64,000 nucleotides of DNA from the NCBI RefSeq assembly GCF_048269205.1, contig NZ_JBLXJC010000001.1, positions 1,736,001-1,800,000 of the forward strand, given 5' to 3'. The DNA is from Emcibacter sp048269205 (GTDB taxonomy: Bacteria > Pseudomonadota > Alphaproteobacteria > Sphingomonadales > Emcibacteraceae). Below are positions 49,390 through 58,469 of this stretch, piece after piece. Every line of letters begins with the position of its first letter. The first letter of the stretch is position 1. The position numbers were made by a program, and so were the translations under genes. The notes under the pieces were generated by a model that was given only the letters and a program-made list of their open reading frames with translations, did not search any database and was not told where the DNA came from.

Positions 49390-51582
49390 ATGTATTCAGA
49401 GTTCTCCAACACACCGGCGTCAGCATGCCGGACTACTGGCCGCCATATCAGAACGTTGCTGATCGGCTGTGCCATTACACCACTGCTTGTTGCCACTGCA
49501 ACATTTGCTGAAGAAGCCGCAAAAGACAGCGAAGAAGCCGCACTGGAGGAAATTACCGTAACCGGCTCCTACACAACGAACGAGCGGCTAGATAGCGCCA
49601 CCGGTCTTGGCCTGTCCCTGATGGAAACTCCGCAGTCGGTGAGTGTAATGACCTTCCAGCGACTGGAAGACCAGGATCTGCAATCCCTGACGGATGTGGT
49701 GCTGAACGCGGTCGGCGTTTCCGCCAAAGAATTTGATAGTTCCCGCTTTGGTTTTTCATCCCGCGGGTTTCCAATCCAGAATTACCAGATCGACGGTGTG
49801 CCGATCGCCTGGAGCCCCGGCGGTGACGCAGGCGAAACCCAGCAGGATACCGTTCTGTATGAGCGTGTCGAAATTGTCCGTGGCTCAACTGGCCTCCTGA
49901 CAGGCGCCGGCGATCCGTCCGCCTCGATCAACCTGGTCAGGAAACATGCCACCAGCCAGGAACTGGTAGGAAACGTAAGTGCCGAAGTCGGTAGCTGGAA
50001 CAGTTACGGTGTGGTCGGCGACTTGTCTGCAGCCCTGGACACCGAGGGTAAAATTCGCGGACGTGTGGTTGCAAAATACAAGACTGAAGAATCCTACCGC
50101 GATCTGTGGGAAGATGAAACATTGGTCCTTTACGGTGTATTGGAAGCCGATATCACTGAAGACACGCTCATCCGCCTTGGCGCCAGCTATCAGGATAATA
50201 ACCCGACCGCCTCCACCTGGGGCGGCTTGCCGTCCTGGCATGCCGATGGTAGCCGAACCAACTGGGACCGCAGCAAAACAATCGGGGCGGACTGGACCTC
50301 CTGGGCTTCTGACAATAAAAACTACTATGCCAGCCTGATCCATGAATTCGGTAACGGCTGGTTTGGTAAGGTCAATTACAACCGGAACGAAAACTCATCC
50401 GAATTGAGGCTCCTTTATCTCTACGGCGTTCCGGACAGAACGACAGGGCTTGGCCTGGGTCCCTCGCCCTATCGTGCGGAAGGCACTAGCAAACAGGACA
50501 GCATCGATTTCCAGATAAAGGGAACATACGACTTCCTAGGCCGCGATCATGAACTGGTATTCGGCGCCCTGTACAGCACCCAGGACACCATCAATTCTAC
50601 CTATACCGCCAGTGATTACGGCCCCATTGGTAACTTCAATGAATGGGACGGCTCCTACCCCGAGCCAACCTGGTCCGATGCGCCAACATCTGTCGCCGTA
50701 GACTACAGTATTGAGCAAACTGGTTTTTATGCGGCAACAAGACTGTCTGTCACCGACGCACTGAAAGTGGTTCTTGGCGGACGTATTGCCAAATGGGAAC
50801 AGGATGGCGTCAGTTACGGAACCGAACTGGACTTTGGTGACAGTGGTGTGTTCATTCCCTATGCCGGTGTTCTCTATAATCTGACAGAGAATAATACTCT
50901 ATACGCCAGTTATACGGAGATTTTTGAAGCCCAGAACTATCAGGACCGTAATGGCGACTATCTGGATCCGCTGGTCGGCAAAAGCTATGAAGTTGGCCTG
51001 AAAAGCAGCTTCATGGACGGCGCGCTTCATGCAACAGCCAGCCTGTTTTTGATCAAACAGGACAATCTGGCACAGGTTGATACTGGCCACCTGATTCCCG
51101 GGACGATTTTCGAGGCCTATTACGCTGCTGACGGCACTGAAAGCAAGGGTTTTGAAATCGAGCTGGTTGGCGAGCCCCTGCCCGGCTGGAACATCAGCCT
51201 CGGCTATACTCAGTTCAAGGCTGAAGACGCAGAAGGCAACAAGGTGAATACGGACCAGCCGCGCAAGCTCCTGAAGATATTCACGACATATGACTTCCAG
51301 GGGGACTGGCAGGGCCTGACAGTAGGTGGCGGCCTGAACTGGGAAGACAGCAACTACACAGATGCTTTCAATCCTGTCACTGGCAATCCCGAAAAGTTGC
51401 AGCAGGATGCCTATGCCCTGGTCAGCCTGATGGCCCGTTATGATTTCAACGAAAGCCTTTCCGCACAGATCAATGTGGAAAATCTTTTCGATGAAACCTA
51501 TTACAGCCAGATCGGCTTTTATAGCCAGCTTGCCTATGGCGCACCCAGGAATTTCAATATCCGTCTGCGTTACGATTTTTAA
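49390..51582 (+). CDS. TonB-dependent siderophore-type receptor
   Basis: A 730-residue outer-membrane receptor. It has a signal segment (LIGCAITPLLVATATFA) and a TonB box (EEITVTGSYTTNERLDSATG). The plug carries the siderophore-family pattern LMETPQSVSVMTFQRLEDQ and VEIVRGSTGLLTGAGDPSASINLVRK, as in FpvA/FhuE/FoxA-type receptors. The barrel ends with NFNIRLRYDF. It probably imports a ferric siderophore. A Fur-like element precedes it, and a strong terminator follows. Confidence 0.93.
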   Translation: MYSEFSNTPASACRTTGRHIRTLLIGCAITPLLVATATFAEEAAKDSEEAALEEITVTGSYTTNERLDSATGLGLSLMETPQSVSVMTFQRLEDQDLQSLTDVVLNAVGVSAKEFDSSRFGFSSRGFPIQNYQIDGVPIAWSPGGDAGETQQDTVLYERVEIVRGSTGLLTGAGDPSASINLVRKHATSQELVGNVSAEVGSWNSYGVVGDLSAALDTEGKIRGRVVAKYKTEESYRDLWEDETLVLYGVLEADITEDTLIRLGASYQDNNPTASTWGGLPSWHADGSRTNWDRSKTIGADWTSWASDNKNYYASLIHEFGNGWFGKVNYNRNENSSELRLLYLYGVPDRTTGLGLGPSPYRAEGTSKQDSIDFQIKGTYDFLGRDHELVFGALYSTQDTINSTYTASDYGPIGNFNEWDGSYPEPTWSDAPTSVAVDYSIEQTGFYAATRLSVTDALKVVLGGRIAKWEQDGVSYGTELDFGDSGVFIPYAGVLYNLTENNTLYASYTEIFEAQNYQDRNGDYLDPLVGKSYEVGLKSSFMDGALHATASLFLIKQDNLAQVDTGHLIPGTIFEAYYAADGTESKGFEIELVGEPLPGWNISLGYTQFKAEDAEGNKVNTDQPRKLLKIFTTYDFQGDWQGLTVGGGLNWEDSNYTDAFNPVTGNPEKLQQDAYALVSLMARYDFNESLSAQINVENLFDETYYSQIGFYSQLAYGAPRNFNIRLRYDF

Positions 51583-51608
51583 TCGCATCAGCCTATCAGG
51601 AAAACCAA

Positions 51609-51641
51609 ACCGGGCGCCACAATGGCGCCCGGTATTTTTTT
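51609..51641 (+). terminator. Terminator after the siderophore receptor
   Basis: ACCGGGCGCC-ACAAT-GGCGCCCGGT, a perfect 10-bp stem, is followed by a run of seven T. It lies 27 bp after the receptor stop. Confidence 0.95.
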
Positions 51642-51661
51642 GTCACTCCCTTGCTGAATAT

Positions 51662-51699
51662 AAAAAGACGCCCCTGTGATAGCTGTTCACAGGGGCGTC
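51662..51699 (-). terminator. Terminator of the 51735-53852 receptor
   Basis: On the minus strand a 13-bp stem (51687-51699 with 51667-51679; GACGCCCCTGTGA type) is followed by five U residues. It lies about 36 bp after the receptor stop. Confidence 0.93.
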
Positions 51700-51734
51700 A
51701 CGGCTTAGGGAGAGTTACCCTTCAAGTCTAAAAA

Positions 51735-53852
51735 TTAGAAATCCATCCCGGCTTTGATACCCACGGTCCGCGGTCGGGTCCGGTTGGCATTATTCCAGCC
51801 GTGATAGGGATCGATATATTTATTTTCATTGGTCAGGTTCTGGGCGTAAAGCTCCAGGTCCACATTATCGATGGTCACCCCGATACGGGCATCAAGCAAA
51901 CCGATGGCGTCTGAATATTGCGGCACATTCTCGGCCGGGAAGCTGGAACGATCCACATAAGGCATCTTGTCCCGGTAACTGTAATTGATGCGAATAAAAC
52001 CAGGCATATCCTGCCCCCAGTCAAATTCATACAGCGCGCCAACCGTAAAGCTGTAGTCCGGCACATAATCCGTCGGATCGCCCACTTCGTTGGTGGCGTC
52101 TGTACCGCTGATTTCGACAACTTCACTGTCCAGAATGGTTACGGAAGCATCGAAGCTCAGATTATCTGTAGCCTTCCAGGCAATGGCACCTTCAAAACCA
52201 TAAACTTCCACACGGCCAATGTTGCTGAGCAGGAAAGTGGCACCGCTTTCCGGTGTCACAACGATACCGCGGCGCAGCATGTCACTATAGTCCATATAAT
52301 ATGCCGCTAAATCTACATAAAGACTGCCATCTGCCGAACTGCCCTTGAACCCAACTTCATAGCTCCAGATTTTTTCCGGTCCATAGTCTGGGTATTCCAC
52401 CCCGGTATCAGCATCATAACTGTTGAAACCACCGCTTCGGAAGCCCTTGGCAACGGTTGCATAGATATTCATATTGTCGTTCAGCGCATAACTGGCATAA
52501 AAGCGCGGATCAATTGAATCAAAGGTCCCGCTCTGCGTCGGGCTGGGCACAAGTTCGGATTTCTGGCTATCCTCGAAATAACGTACGCCGGCACCAATCT
52601 CGAGACGGTCTGTGACCTGATAGGAAACATCCCCAAACAGAGCATATGATTCTGAGGAGAAATGAGAATCATAAATCAGGTTTTCAGCCAGGAATGCGCC
52701 ATACAGATAGGAATACTCGGCATGCAGAGATCTCTGCATATCGCTGTAAAAGGCGCCAACTGTCCAGTGCAGCGACCCGTCGTCGGCTGAGGTCAGGCGA
52801 AGCTCCTGGGTGAAGATATCACCTGGAACAAATCGATGATCCCATCCTTCGTAAATGCCGCCATATATGGTTTCCGGGCCACCGTAGTATGATATCGGAT
52901 ACTGTTGGCTCATATCCGTATAAGTCGTGGAACTCAGCAGTTCCGCAAATCCAAAATCATAAGTCAGAGTCATGTTATAAAGCTCATAATCCCAGATTTT
53001 TGGAATGAGCGTTGTCGCCGGGTCGATGGCAACGAAAACAGTACGGTCCGGTTGTTCATAGCCCTGACCAAGTTCTGTTTCCGCATGATAGGAAATAAAG
53101 GTGAATTTTGCGGACAGCTCATCGGTGACCTGCCACAGCGCTTTGACTCGCAGATTGTTAAGTTCTGTGCCGTTGCCGTTCTCGATCCCGGCTTCCGGCT
53201 GATCTTGCCATCCGCCGCCGGACTGCCAGGAACCGGCAACACGTACCGCAAACTTGTCTTCCACGATGGGCAGGTTCACAATACCAGTCAAACCACCACC
53301 AATGGCACCTTCGGCAACAGACTCCAGTTCACCTTCCAGTCGACCTTCTCGTTCTGACAGATCCGGATCTTTGGTAATATAGCGAAGCGTCCCGCCTACA
53401 GAACCCTGGCCATACAAAGTTCCCTGCGGTCCTTTCAGGACCTCGACCCGGTCAATATCCATAATCCGGGTCGGCAGATTGTCAAAACCGTTCAGTGTGA
53501 GCGGGGATTCATCCTGATAGACACTCACCAGCGCACCGGACGTGCCACCATACTGGTTGGCTATTCCGCGCATGAATATCTGGTAGCTGCCGGGACCATC
53601 TTCCCGCATGGTCAGTCCGGGCACGGCAAAGGATAGCTCCTGCAATGTGTCCAGCCCACGTTGCTGCATTTCAGTACCTGTCATAGTCGTAATTGACATG
53701 GGCACCTCGATCAGCCGCTGTTCACGCTTCTGGGCCGTCACAACAATTTCTTCGAAACTGATAAATTCATCAGCTTCCTGGGCGTTCACCATATGAGGCG
53801 TGACCAGCCCCAGCATGGAAAACATAAGTAGATTGGTGTATTTATTTTTCAC
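51735..53852 (-). CDS. TonB-dependent receptor of the peptide/amine regulon
   Basis: A 705-residue outer-membrane receptor. It starts at a GTG (53852) with GGGAG nine bases before it. There is a short signal (LLMFSMLGLVTPHMVNA), a TonB box (EEIVVTAQKREQRLIEV) and a plug with MRGIANQYGG, VYQDESPL and LKGPQGTLYGQGSVGGTLRY. The barrel ends in GIKAGMDF. Its promoter carries the 42-bp element shared with the hydrolase and aminotransferase genes further along. A peptide transporter gene lies next to it. It likely imports a peptide-like or amine ligand; this is inference from the shared element. Confidence 0.93.
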   Translation of the reverse strand: MKNKYTNLLMFSMLGLVTPHMVNAQEADEFISFEEIVVTAQKREQRLIEVPMSITTMTGTEMQQRGLDTLQELSFAVPGLTMREDGPGSYQIFMRGIANQYGGTSGALVSVYQDESPLTLNGFDNLPTRIMDIDRVEVLKGPQGTLYGQGSVGGTLRYITKDPDLSEREGRLEGELESVAEGAIGGGLTGIVNLPIVEDKFAVRVAGSWQSGGGWQDQPEAGIENGNGTELNNLRVKALWQVTDELSAKFTFISYHAETELGQGYEQPDRTVFVAIDPATTLIPKIWDYELYNMTLTYDFGFAELLSSTTYTDMSQQYPISYYGGPETIYGGIYEGWDHRFVPGDIFTQELRLTSADDGSLHWTVGAFYSDMQRSLHAEYSYLYGAFLAENLIYDSHFSSESYALFGDVSYQVTDRLEIGAGVRYFEDSQKSELVPSPTQSGTFDSIDPRFYASYALNDNMNIYATVAKGFRSGGFNSYDADTGVEYPDYGPEKIWSYEVGFKGSSADGSLYVDLAAYYMDYSDMLRRGIVVTPESGATFLLSNIGRVEVYGFEGAIAWKATDNLSFDASVTILDSEVVEISGTDATNEVGDPTDYVPDYSFTVGALYEFDWGQDMPGFIRINYSYRDKMPYVDRSSFPAENVPQYSDAIGLLDARIGVTIDNVDLELYAQNLTNENKYIDPYHGWNNANRTRPRTVGIKAGMDF

Positions 53853-53928
53853 TTTCCTGGACTCCCGTTTAAATGTGTATGTCTGCTTATTGGTATTTTT
53901 AAGAATCTATCGCACATCAGCAAAATCA

Positions 53929-53970
53929 GTAAGATGCCAATAATGCAACAAGTGGTGCCCCATGCGCACC
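53929..53970 (-). promoter_or_regulatory. 42-bp shared element, copy 1
   Basis: Read on the minus strand: GGTGCG, 6 bases, GCACCA, 12 bases, TTGGCATCTTAC. Copies at 56804-56845 and 58349-58390 have the same blocks at the same spacing. It ends 76 bp before the receptor start. This copy is the most divergent, with four block mismatches to the others. Confidence 0.65.
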
Positions 53971-54049
53971 ATAAAGAGATAAAAGAACAGGAAGGCCCCC
54001 TATCCGGTGAGCCTTCCTGTCCGTCTCTGCCTGACTGCTTCTTATTTGT

Positions 54050-55489
54050 TTATTCCGCTTCACTTTCCCTGGCTGTCATCAATTCTGTTTCAGCCTCGGA
54101 ACCGTTTGCGTCTTCCTGGAGCAGGATGCTGGAAAACAGTTTATAAAAGACGAGAACAAGCCCCGCTCCGAATAAGACGATCACCGCATGCATCACCCAG
54201 AACATCACCGGGCTCATCTGTTCATAAAATTTGCCCAGCCATCCCGCGGCTGTACCCCCGATAAAGAGCGAGAGATAATAGGTCGAAACCATAGTGGCAT
54301 TGATCGTTGTCGGCGCGGCCCGGGAGATCAGCGCCATGATGATGGGCCCGAGATGCATAAATCCCCAACCGCAGACGAGATGGAACAGAATTGGCCACAA
54401 CATGTTTACACGCCCCTCTGCCGCAAGTATTTCCCCGACAACAAGAAGCAGGAAAGCAACCGCAAATGCCACACAGCCGCGCACAACCTTCATAAGCGGA
54501 TTGGGCTCACACCCCCGTGACGCCATCCGCCGCCATTGCCACATGACAATCGGGGCAAACAGCAACACCGCCACACTGTCCACGGACAAAAACCAGGTCA
54601 CCGGCATGGTCCAGCCGAAAATTTCATGATCTACCCGTTCCGGTATCCACAGAAGATAGGTAATCCAGACCTGGGACTGCACGGTCCAGTAAAAAGACGC
54701 AATAATCAGAACCATTAGAATGGCGCCGATGATCTTGCCTTCGCCCTGTTCCAGGGCAGGACGCACATGGTTTTTATCCAGGATTTTATCGACGGGAAGA
54801 TATTTCCGCCCGGACAGATAGATCACAATGCTGACCAGCATGCCTATGCCTGCAGCTCCGAAACCGTAATGCCAGCCCAGCACCTCGCCAAGCGTGCCAC
54901 AGACAAGCGGCGCCAGCATATACCCCACATTGATCGCCACGTTATAAACGGAATAGGCTGTATCCCGGCGCTGGTCATCCCGGTCATATAGATCACCGAC
55001 CTGGGCCGCCAGATTGCCTTTAAGCAGTCCGGACCCAATCACCAGCGCCAGCAGGGCGAACAGAAAGGCATTTTCAAAAGCCATCAGAAAATGGCCGGCT
55101 GCCATAAACAGAGCCCCGAGAGTTACGGCCCGGGTACGGCCAAGATAGCGATCCCCCAGGAACCCGCCGATCAACGGCATAAAATACACAAAGCCCATAT
55201 AGAGACCGGCTGTCTGTGTCGCCAGCGCAGTGTTGGACAACGGGCCGAAAACAGCCTCCACTGTCGTCCTGAACAAGTCAAAACCGATAACTTTTTCCAG
55301 GTTACCCGGCAAATAGAGATAGCGCACCATATACAGCACCAGCAAGGCCTGCATGCCATAGTAAGAGAAACGCTCCCAGGCTTCTGTAAAGATGATATAG
55401 GCAAGCCCCCGGGGATGCCCCATGATCTCCGCCCTGGCGCCCGAGCTTTCTGTTTCCCCTGTTTCCGTCCCTGCACTATTAATTGTCAT
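54050..55489 (-). CDS. POT/PTR-family proton-dependent peptide transporter
   Basis: A 479-residue inner-membrane transporter. The POT hallmark FTEAWERFSYYGMQALLVLY appears near residue 33, with its ExxER proton-coupling motif. PTR2 signatures follow in FVYFMPLIGGFLGDRYLGRTRAVTLG. About 14 helices are present. It would import di- and tripeptides. It starts 69 bp after the hydrolase stop on the same strand, so the two are probably one transcript. The gap contains the inverted repeat TCAGAC-N6-GTCTGA (55511-55528). Confidence 0.94.
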   Translation of the reverse strand: MTINSAGTETGETESSGARAEIMGHPRGLAYIIFTEAWERFSYYGMQALLVLYMVRYLYLPGNLEKVIGFDLFRTTVEAVFGPLSNTALATQTAGLYMGFVYFMPLIGGFLGDRYLGRTRAVTLGALFMAAGHFLMAFENAFLFALLALVIGSGLLKGNLAAQVGDLYDRDDQRRDTAYSVYNVAINVGYMLAPLVCGTLGEVLGWHYGFGAAGIGMLVSIVIYLSGRKYLPVDKILDKNHVRPALEQGEGKIIGAILMVLIIASFYWTVQSQVWITYLLWIPERVDHEIFGWTMPVTWFLSVDSVAVLLFAPIVMWQWRRMASRGCEPNPLMKVVRGCVAFAVAFLLLVVGEILAAEGRVNMLWPILFHLVCGWGFMHLGPIIMALISRAAPTTINATMVSTYYLSLFIGGTAAGWLGKFYEQMSPVMFWVMHAVIVLFGAGLVLVFYKLFSSILLQEDANGSEAETELMTARESEAE

Positions 55490-55558
55490 ATGGTCTTTTC
55501 CATTTGTTGCTCAGACATTTCGGTCTGATGCTGGCAATCAGTATAATCTGACACTTAG

Positions 55559-56710
55559 TTATTTGAGAGCATTAATGGCGGCATTGAAAAAATCATTGTC
55601 CAGAATTACTTCCGTATATCGCGGTTTGGCTCGGGCACTCCAGACCGCCAAAACGACCCGTTCGGAAGGATTGATATAGAGATATTGGCCAAAAATGCCC
55701 CGGGCGGCAAAACCCGGCGCATGATCACCCCAATCCGGCGCCGGCACATGCCACCACATATATCCGTAATCCAGTCGCTCTCCGCCAACTGTCCTTGAGG
55801 CGCCTGCCTCTTCTACCCATCCTTCAGGAAGAACACGCTCGCCATCGATAACACCGTCATTCATGATAAACAGGCCAAAGCGCGCATAATCACGGAGCGT
55901 AGCACTGATACCGCTGCCGGCAACTTCGAGCCCATCCTTCGCTTCCAGCCACCAGCTGGCATCCGCCTCCATTCCAAGCCGGGACCAGATTTTTTCCGAA
56001 AGATAATCTGATAAGCGCTTGCCGGTTGCCGCATAAAGCAATTCGCCAACCACATGAGTTTCCCCGGTGCTGTAATTCCAGCGCTCTCCGGGTTCCGCCA
56101 CCCGCGGAAGACTGCCCATAAACTCCAGGATAGCGCCCGGCTTCTGTGCGATCTGCAACTCCAGAACCTGACGGCGTTCGGATGAAGGGTCTGTATGGTC
56201 CTCATTCCATCCAACACCAGAGGTCATCAGTAGCAATTGACGTATGGTGACACATTCGTAACTGGTGCCCCTGAGCCCGTCGATATAGTCGGACAATAGG
56301 TCATCAACGCTTTTGATATACCCATCCTGGATGGCGACCCCGACCAGAGTGGCGCTGATGGATTTTGCCATCGACATGGACATCCAGCGCGTCTGGTCAG
56401 TCACCCCGAATTCATAATGTTCAAAGGCTATTTTCTCGTCCTTCAGCATCAAAAGTCCGGCCAGCCTGTTGCGGGAGACATAATCATAAATGTCATAACT
56501 GTTGCCGCCTGAGATGATTTCCATATCCAGGATGTCACGGGGGTTATGTTCCAGAACCCGCACGTCACCGCCACGCGAAATTGTTCTGCTGGGAAACAGG
56601 TGCTCTATATTCTGGAACGTCTTTAACTGGATGTCCGGAAAGGTCTTCCCGGCATAGGTTTCCCGAACAGGCGCCAGCTTTTCTGTGATCTTTTCTGCAG
56701 AAGTCTTCAT
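55559..56710 (-). CDS. Serine beta-lactamase-family hydrolase (class C / esterase / D-aminopeptidase type)
   Basis: A 383-residue serine hydrolase. I use the ATG at 56710; a GTG four codons upstream is possible. SMSMAKSIS carries the Ser-x-x-Lys motif, RWNYSTGETHV the Tyr motif, and a late segment (HAPGFAARGIFGQYLYI) the third box. No signal peptide is apparent, unlike true beta-lactamases, so a cytoplasmic esterase or amino-acid-amidase/peptidase role is more likely than resistance. It precedes the POT transporter and its promoter has the 42-bp element. Substrate unknown. Confidence 0.85.
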   Translation of the reverse strand: MKTSAEKITEKLAPVRETYAGKTFPDIQLKTFQNIEHLFPSRTISRGGDVRVLEHNPRDILDMEIISGGNSYDIYDYVSRNRLAGLLMLKDEKIAFEHYEFGVTDQTRWMSMSMAKSISATLVGVAIQDGYIKSVDDLLSDYIDGLRGTSYECVTIRQLLLMTSGVGWNEDHTDPSSERRQVLELQIAQKPGAILEFMGSLPRVAEPGERWNYSTGETHVVGELLYAATGKRLSDYLSEKIWSRLGMEADASWWLEAKDGLEVAGSGISATLRDYARFGLFIMNDGVIDGERVLPEGWVEEAGASRTVGGERLDYGYMWWHVPAPDWGDHAPGFAARGIFGQYLYINPSERVVLAVWSARAKPRYTEVILDNDFFNAAINALK

Positions 56711-56803
56711 TTTGATATTCACTTATATTATTCCGCCTCTGGATTACAGACCCGAAATTTCAGCCTTTTCTCAGTCCAAGGATAAAAAGAGAGCCCAAAT
56801 TCA

Positions 56804-56845
56804 GGAAGGTGCCAAAAGTGATGCCAATGGTGATTGAAAGGCACC
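56804..56845 (-). promoter_or_regulatory. 42-bp shared element, copy 2
   Basis: Read on the minus strand: GGTGCC, 6 bases, TCACCA, 12 bases, TTGGCACCTTCC. It lies about 93 bp before the hydrolase start. The outer arms GGTGCC and GGCACC form an inverted repeat. Confidence 0.8.
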
Positions 56846-56879
56846 ATGCAGGCTGCCCCATCGCCTCTAAGGGTTCTCT

Positions 56880-58256
56880 TTAGAGCAAATTAAAATCCTG
56901 TGCCGTCCTATCGAGGCTTGTCCAGGTCTTTTCCATCATCTCGTCAATTTCCGTCGGGGTAATCACCAGCGGCGGACTGGCAACAAGCGAGGTGCCGACT
57001 GCGCGCATGATCAGATTGTTATCCAGGCAATAGTCACGGGCTTTGATGGCCGGCGCCTCTTCGGCGGCAAACAGCTCTTTTGTTTCAGGATTCCTGACCA
57101 GTTGCACAGCAGCCAGAAGACCTACACCGCGAATTTCCCCGACAATGGGGTGCGTCCCCAGTTCAGCCAGTGACTTGCGGAAATAGGGTGCGAGGTCTTT
57201 TTCCACCCGCTCCACCAATCCCTCTTCCTGCATCAGACGGATATTGGCAATGGCCACGGCGCAGGAAACCGGATGACCGGAATAGGTATAACCATGGGCA
57301 AACTGACCGCCCCGGCTCAGCACTTCAAAGACCTTGTCTGACATGCCAAGGGCGGAGATCGGCAGATACCCGGAGGACAGGCCCTTGGCCATGGGCATCA
57401 GATCCGGTTTGATATCATAATAGTCCGAACCGAACCATTTGCCTGTGCGGCCAAATCCACAGATTACTTCGTCAGCAACCAGCAGAATATTGTATTTCTG
57501 GCAAATCCTCTGGATTTCCGGCCAGTATGTGCTCGGCGGGTCAATAACGCCGCCCGCACCCTGCACAGGCTCCCCGATAAAAGCCGCGACCTTTTCAGGG
57601 CCAAGCTCGAGGATTTTGTCTTCCAGAGCCCGGGCCGCCTTGATGCCGAATTCTTCAGGTGTCAGGTCTTCGCCAAGCATATACCAGTGAGGCTGCATGA
57701 TATGCTCGAAACCGGGCAGCAGAGATTTACCCAGGTTGTGCATGGGCGCCATGCCGCCAAGGCTTGTCGCGGCCAGGGTGCTGCCATGATAAGCCAGGTT
57801 TCGCCCAATAAAAATTTCCTTTTCAGGGCACCCTTCCACTTCCCAATAATGCCGGACCAAACGTACAACCGTGTCATTGGCCTCGGAACCGGAATTGGCA
57901 AAAAAGAAATGATTGATCCCCTCTGGAGTAAGTTCTGAAAGTAGCTCCGCAAGCTCTATCTGCTGCGGCGTGGCCGTATGAAAAAAGCTGTTGTAAAAAG
58001 GCAATATTTCCAATTGCCGTGTAGCAGCCTCAACCAGTTCCTTGCGACCATATCCCACATTCACACACCAGAGACCAGCCATTGAATCCAGAATCCGGTT
58101 TCCCTCACTGTCCCAGACATGGCTGCCTTCCGCCTTGACGATCACCCGCACACCTTCCTTTCCGAGAACACTCGGATCGGTAAAGGGGTGCACGTGATGT
58201 GCCTGGTCAAGCTGCTGCCATTCCTCGGTGGAATGATCGGGATTATAATTATACAT
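56880..58256 (-). CDS. Class III aminotransferase (putrescine/omega-amino-acid:pyruvate type)
   Basis: A 458-residue PLP enzyme. I chose the ATG at 58256 (MYNYNPD), preceded by AGGA nine bases upstream. Lys291 in MPMAKGLSSGYLP binds PLP, with ADEVICGFGRTGKWFGSDYY before it and FFANSGSEANDTVVRL as the phosphate turn. The sequence pattern matches the SpuC/omega-amino-acid:pyruvate group that transaminates putrescine, cadaverine or beta-alanine. Its promoter contains the 42-bp element also found before the TonB receptor and the hydrolase/POT operon. The substrate is inferred only by family. Confidence 0.93.
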   Translation of the reverse strand: MYNYNPDHSTEEWQQLDQAHHVHPFTDPSVLGKEGVRVIVKAEGSHVWDSEGNRILDSMAGLWCVNVGYGRKELVEAATRQLEILPFYNSFFHTATPQQIELAELLSELTPEGINHFFFANSGSEANDTVVRLVRHYWEVEGCPEKEIFIGRNLAYHGSTLAATSLGGMAPMHNLGKSLLPGFEHIMQPHWYMLGEDLTPEEFGIKAARALEDKILELGPEKVAAFIGEPVQGAGGVIDPPSTYWPEIQRICQKYNILLVADEVICGFGRTGKWFGSDYYDIKPDLMPMAKGLSSGYLPISALGMSDKVFEVLSRGGQFAHGYTYSGHPVSCAVAIANIRLMQEEGLVERVEKDLAPYFRKSLAELGTHPIVGEIRGVGLLAAVQLVRNPETKELFAAEEAPAIKARDYCLDNNLIMRAVGTSLVASPPLVITPTEIDEMMEKTWTSLDRTAQDFNLL

Positions 58257-58348
58257 CTCTATTTTTCCTGTCATCGCGGGTTTTTGTCTGAAGCAAAATC
58301 ACCCGTAAATTTCATATGACTACAGACTAGAAAAAAAACCCATGAGAC

Positions 58349-58390
58349 GGAAGGTGCCAAACGGTCTGTAGGTGGTGACCAACAGGCACC
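58349..58390 (-). promoter_or_regulatory. 42-bp shared element, copy 3
   Basis: Read on the minus strand: GGTGCC, 6 bases, TCACCA, 12 bases, TTGGCACCTTCC. All three blocks are identical to copy 2 and the spacers are the same length. It lies 92 bp before the aminotransferase start. Confidence 0.8.
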
Positions 58391-58469
58391 GGATAATCAG
58401 GCACCACCCTTAAAAACAAAAAAATACCTTTTTATTAATTAGGTTAGAGGGTGTTTTTAATATTTTACT

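Noticed and set aside
55559..56710. Antibiotic-resistance beta-lactamase
   Set aside because: The Ser-x-x-Lys fold is present but there is no export signal, and the gene is tied by its promoter element and neighbour to peptide uptake; an esterase or peptidase role is more likely.
58385..58407. Extra GGCACC repeat next to the 42-bp element copy 3
   Set aside because: A second GGCACC occurs nearby, but it is not at the conserved spacing and has no counterpart in the other copies.
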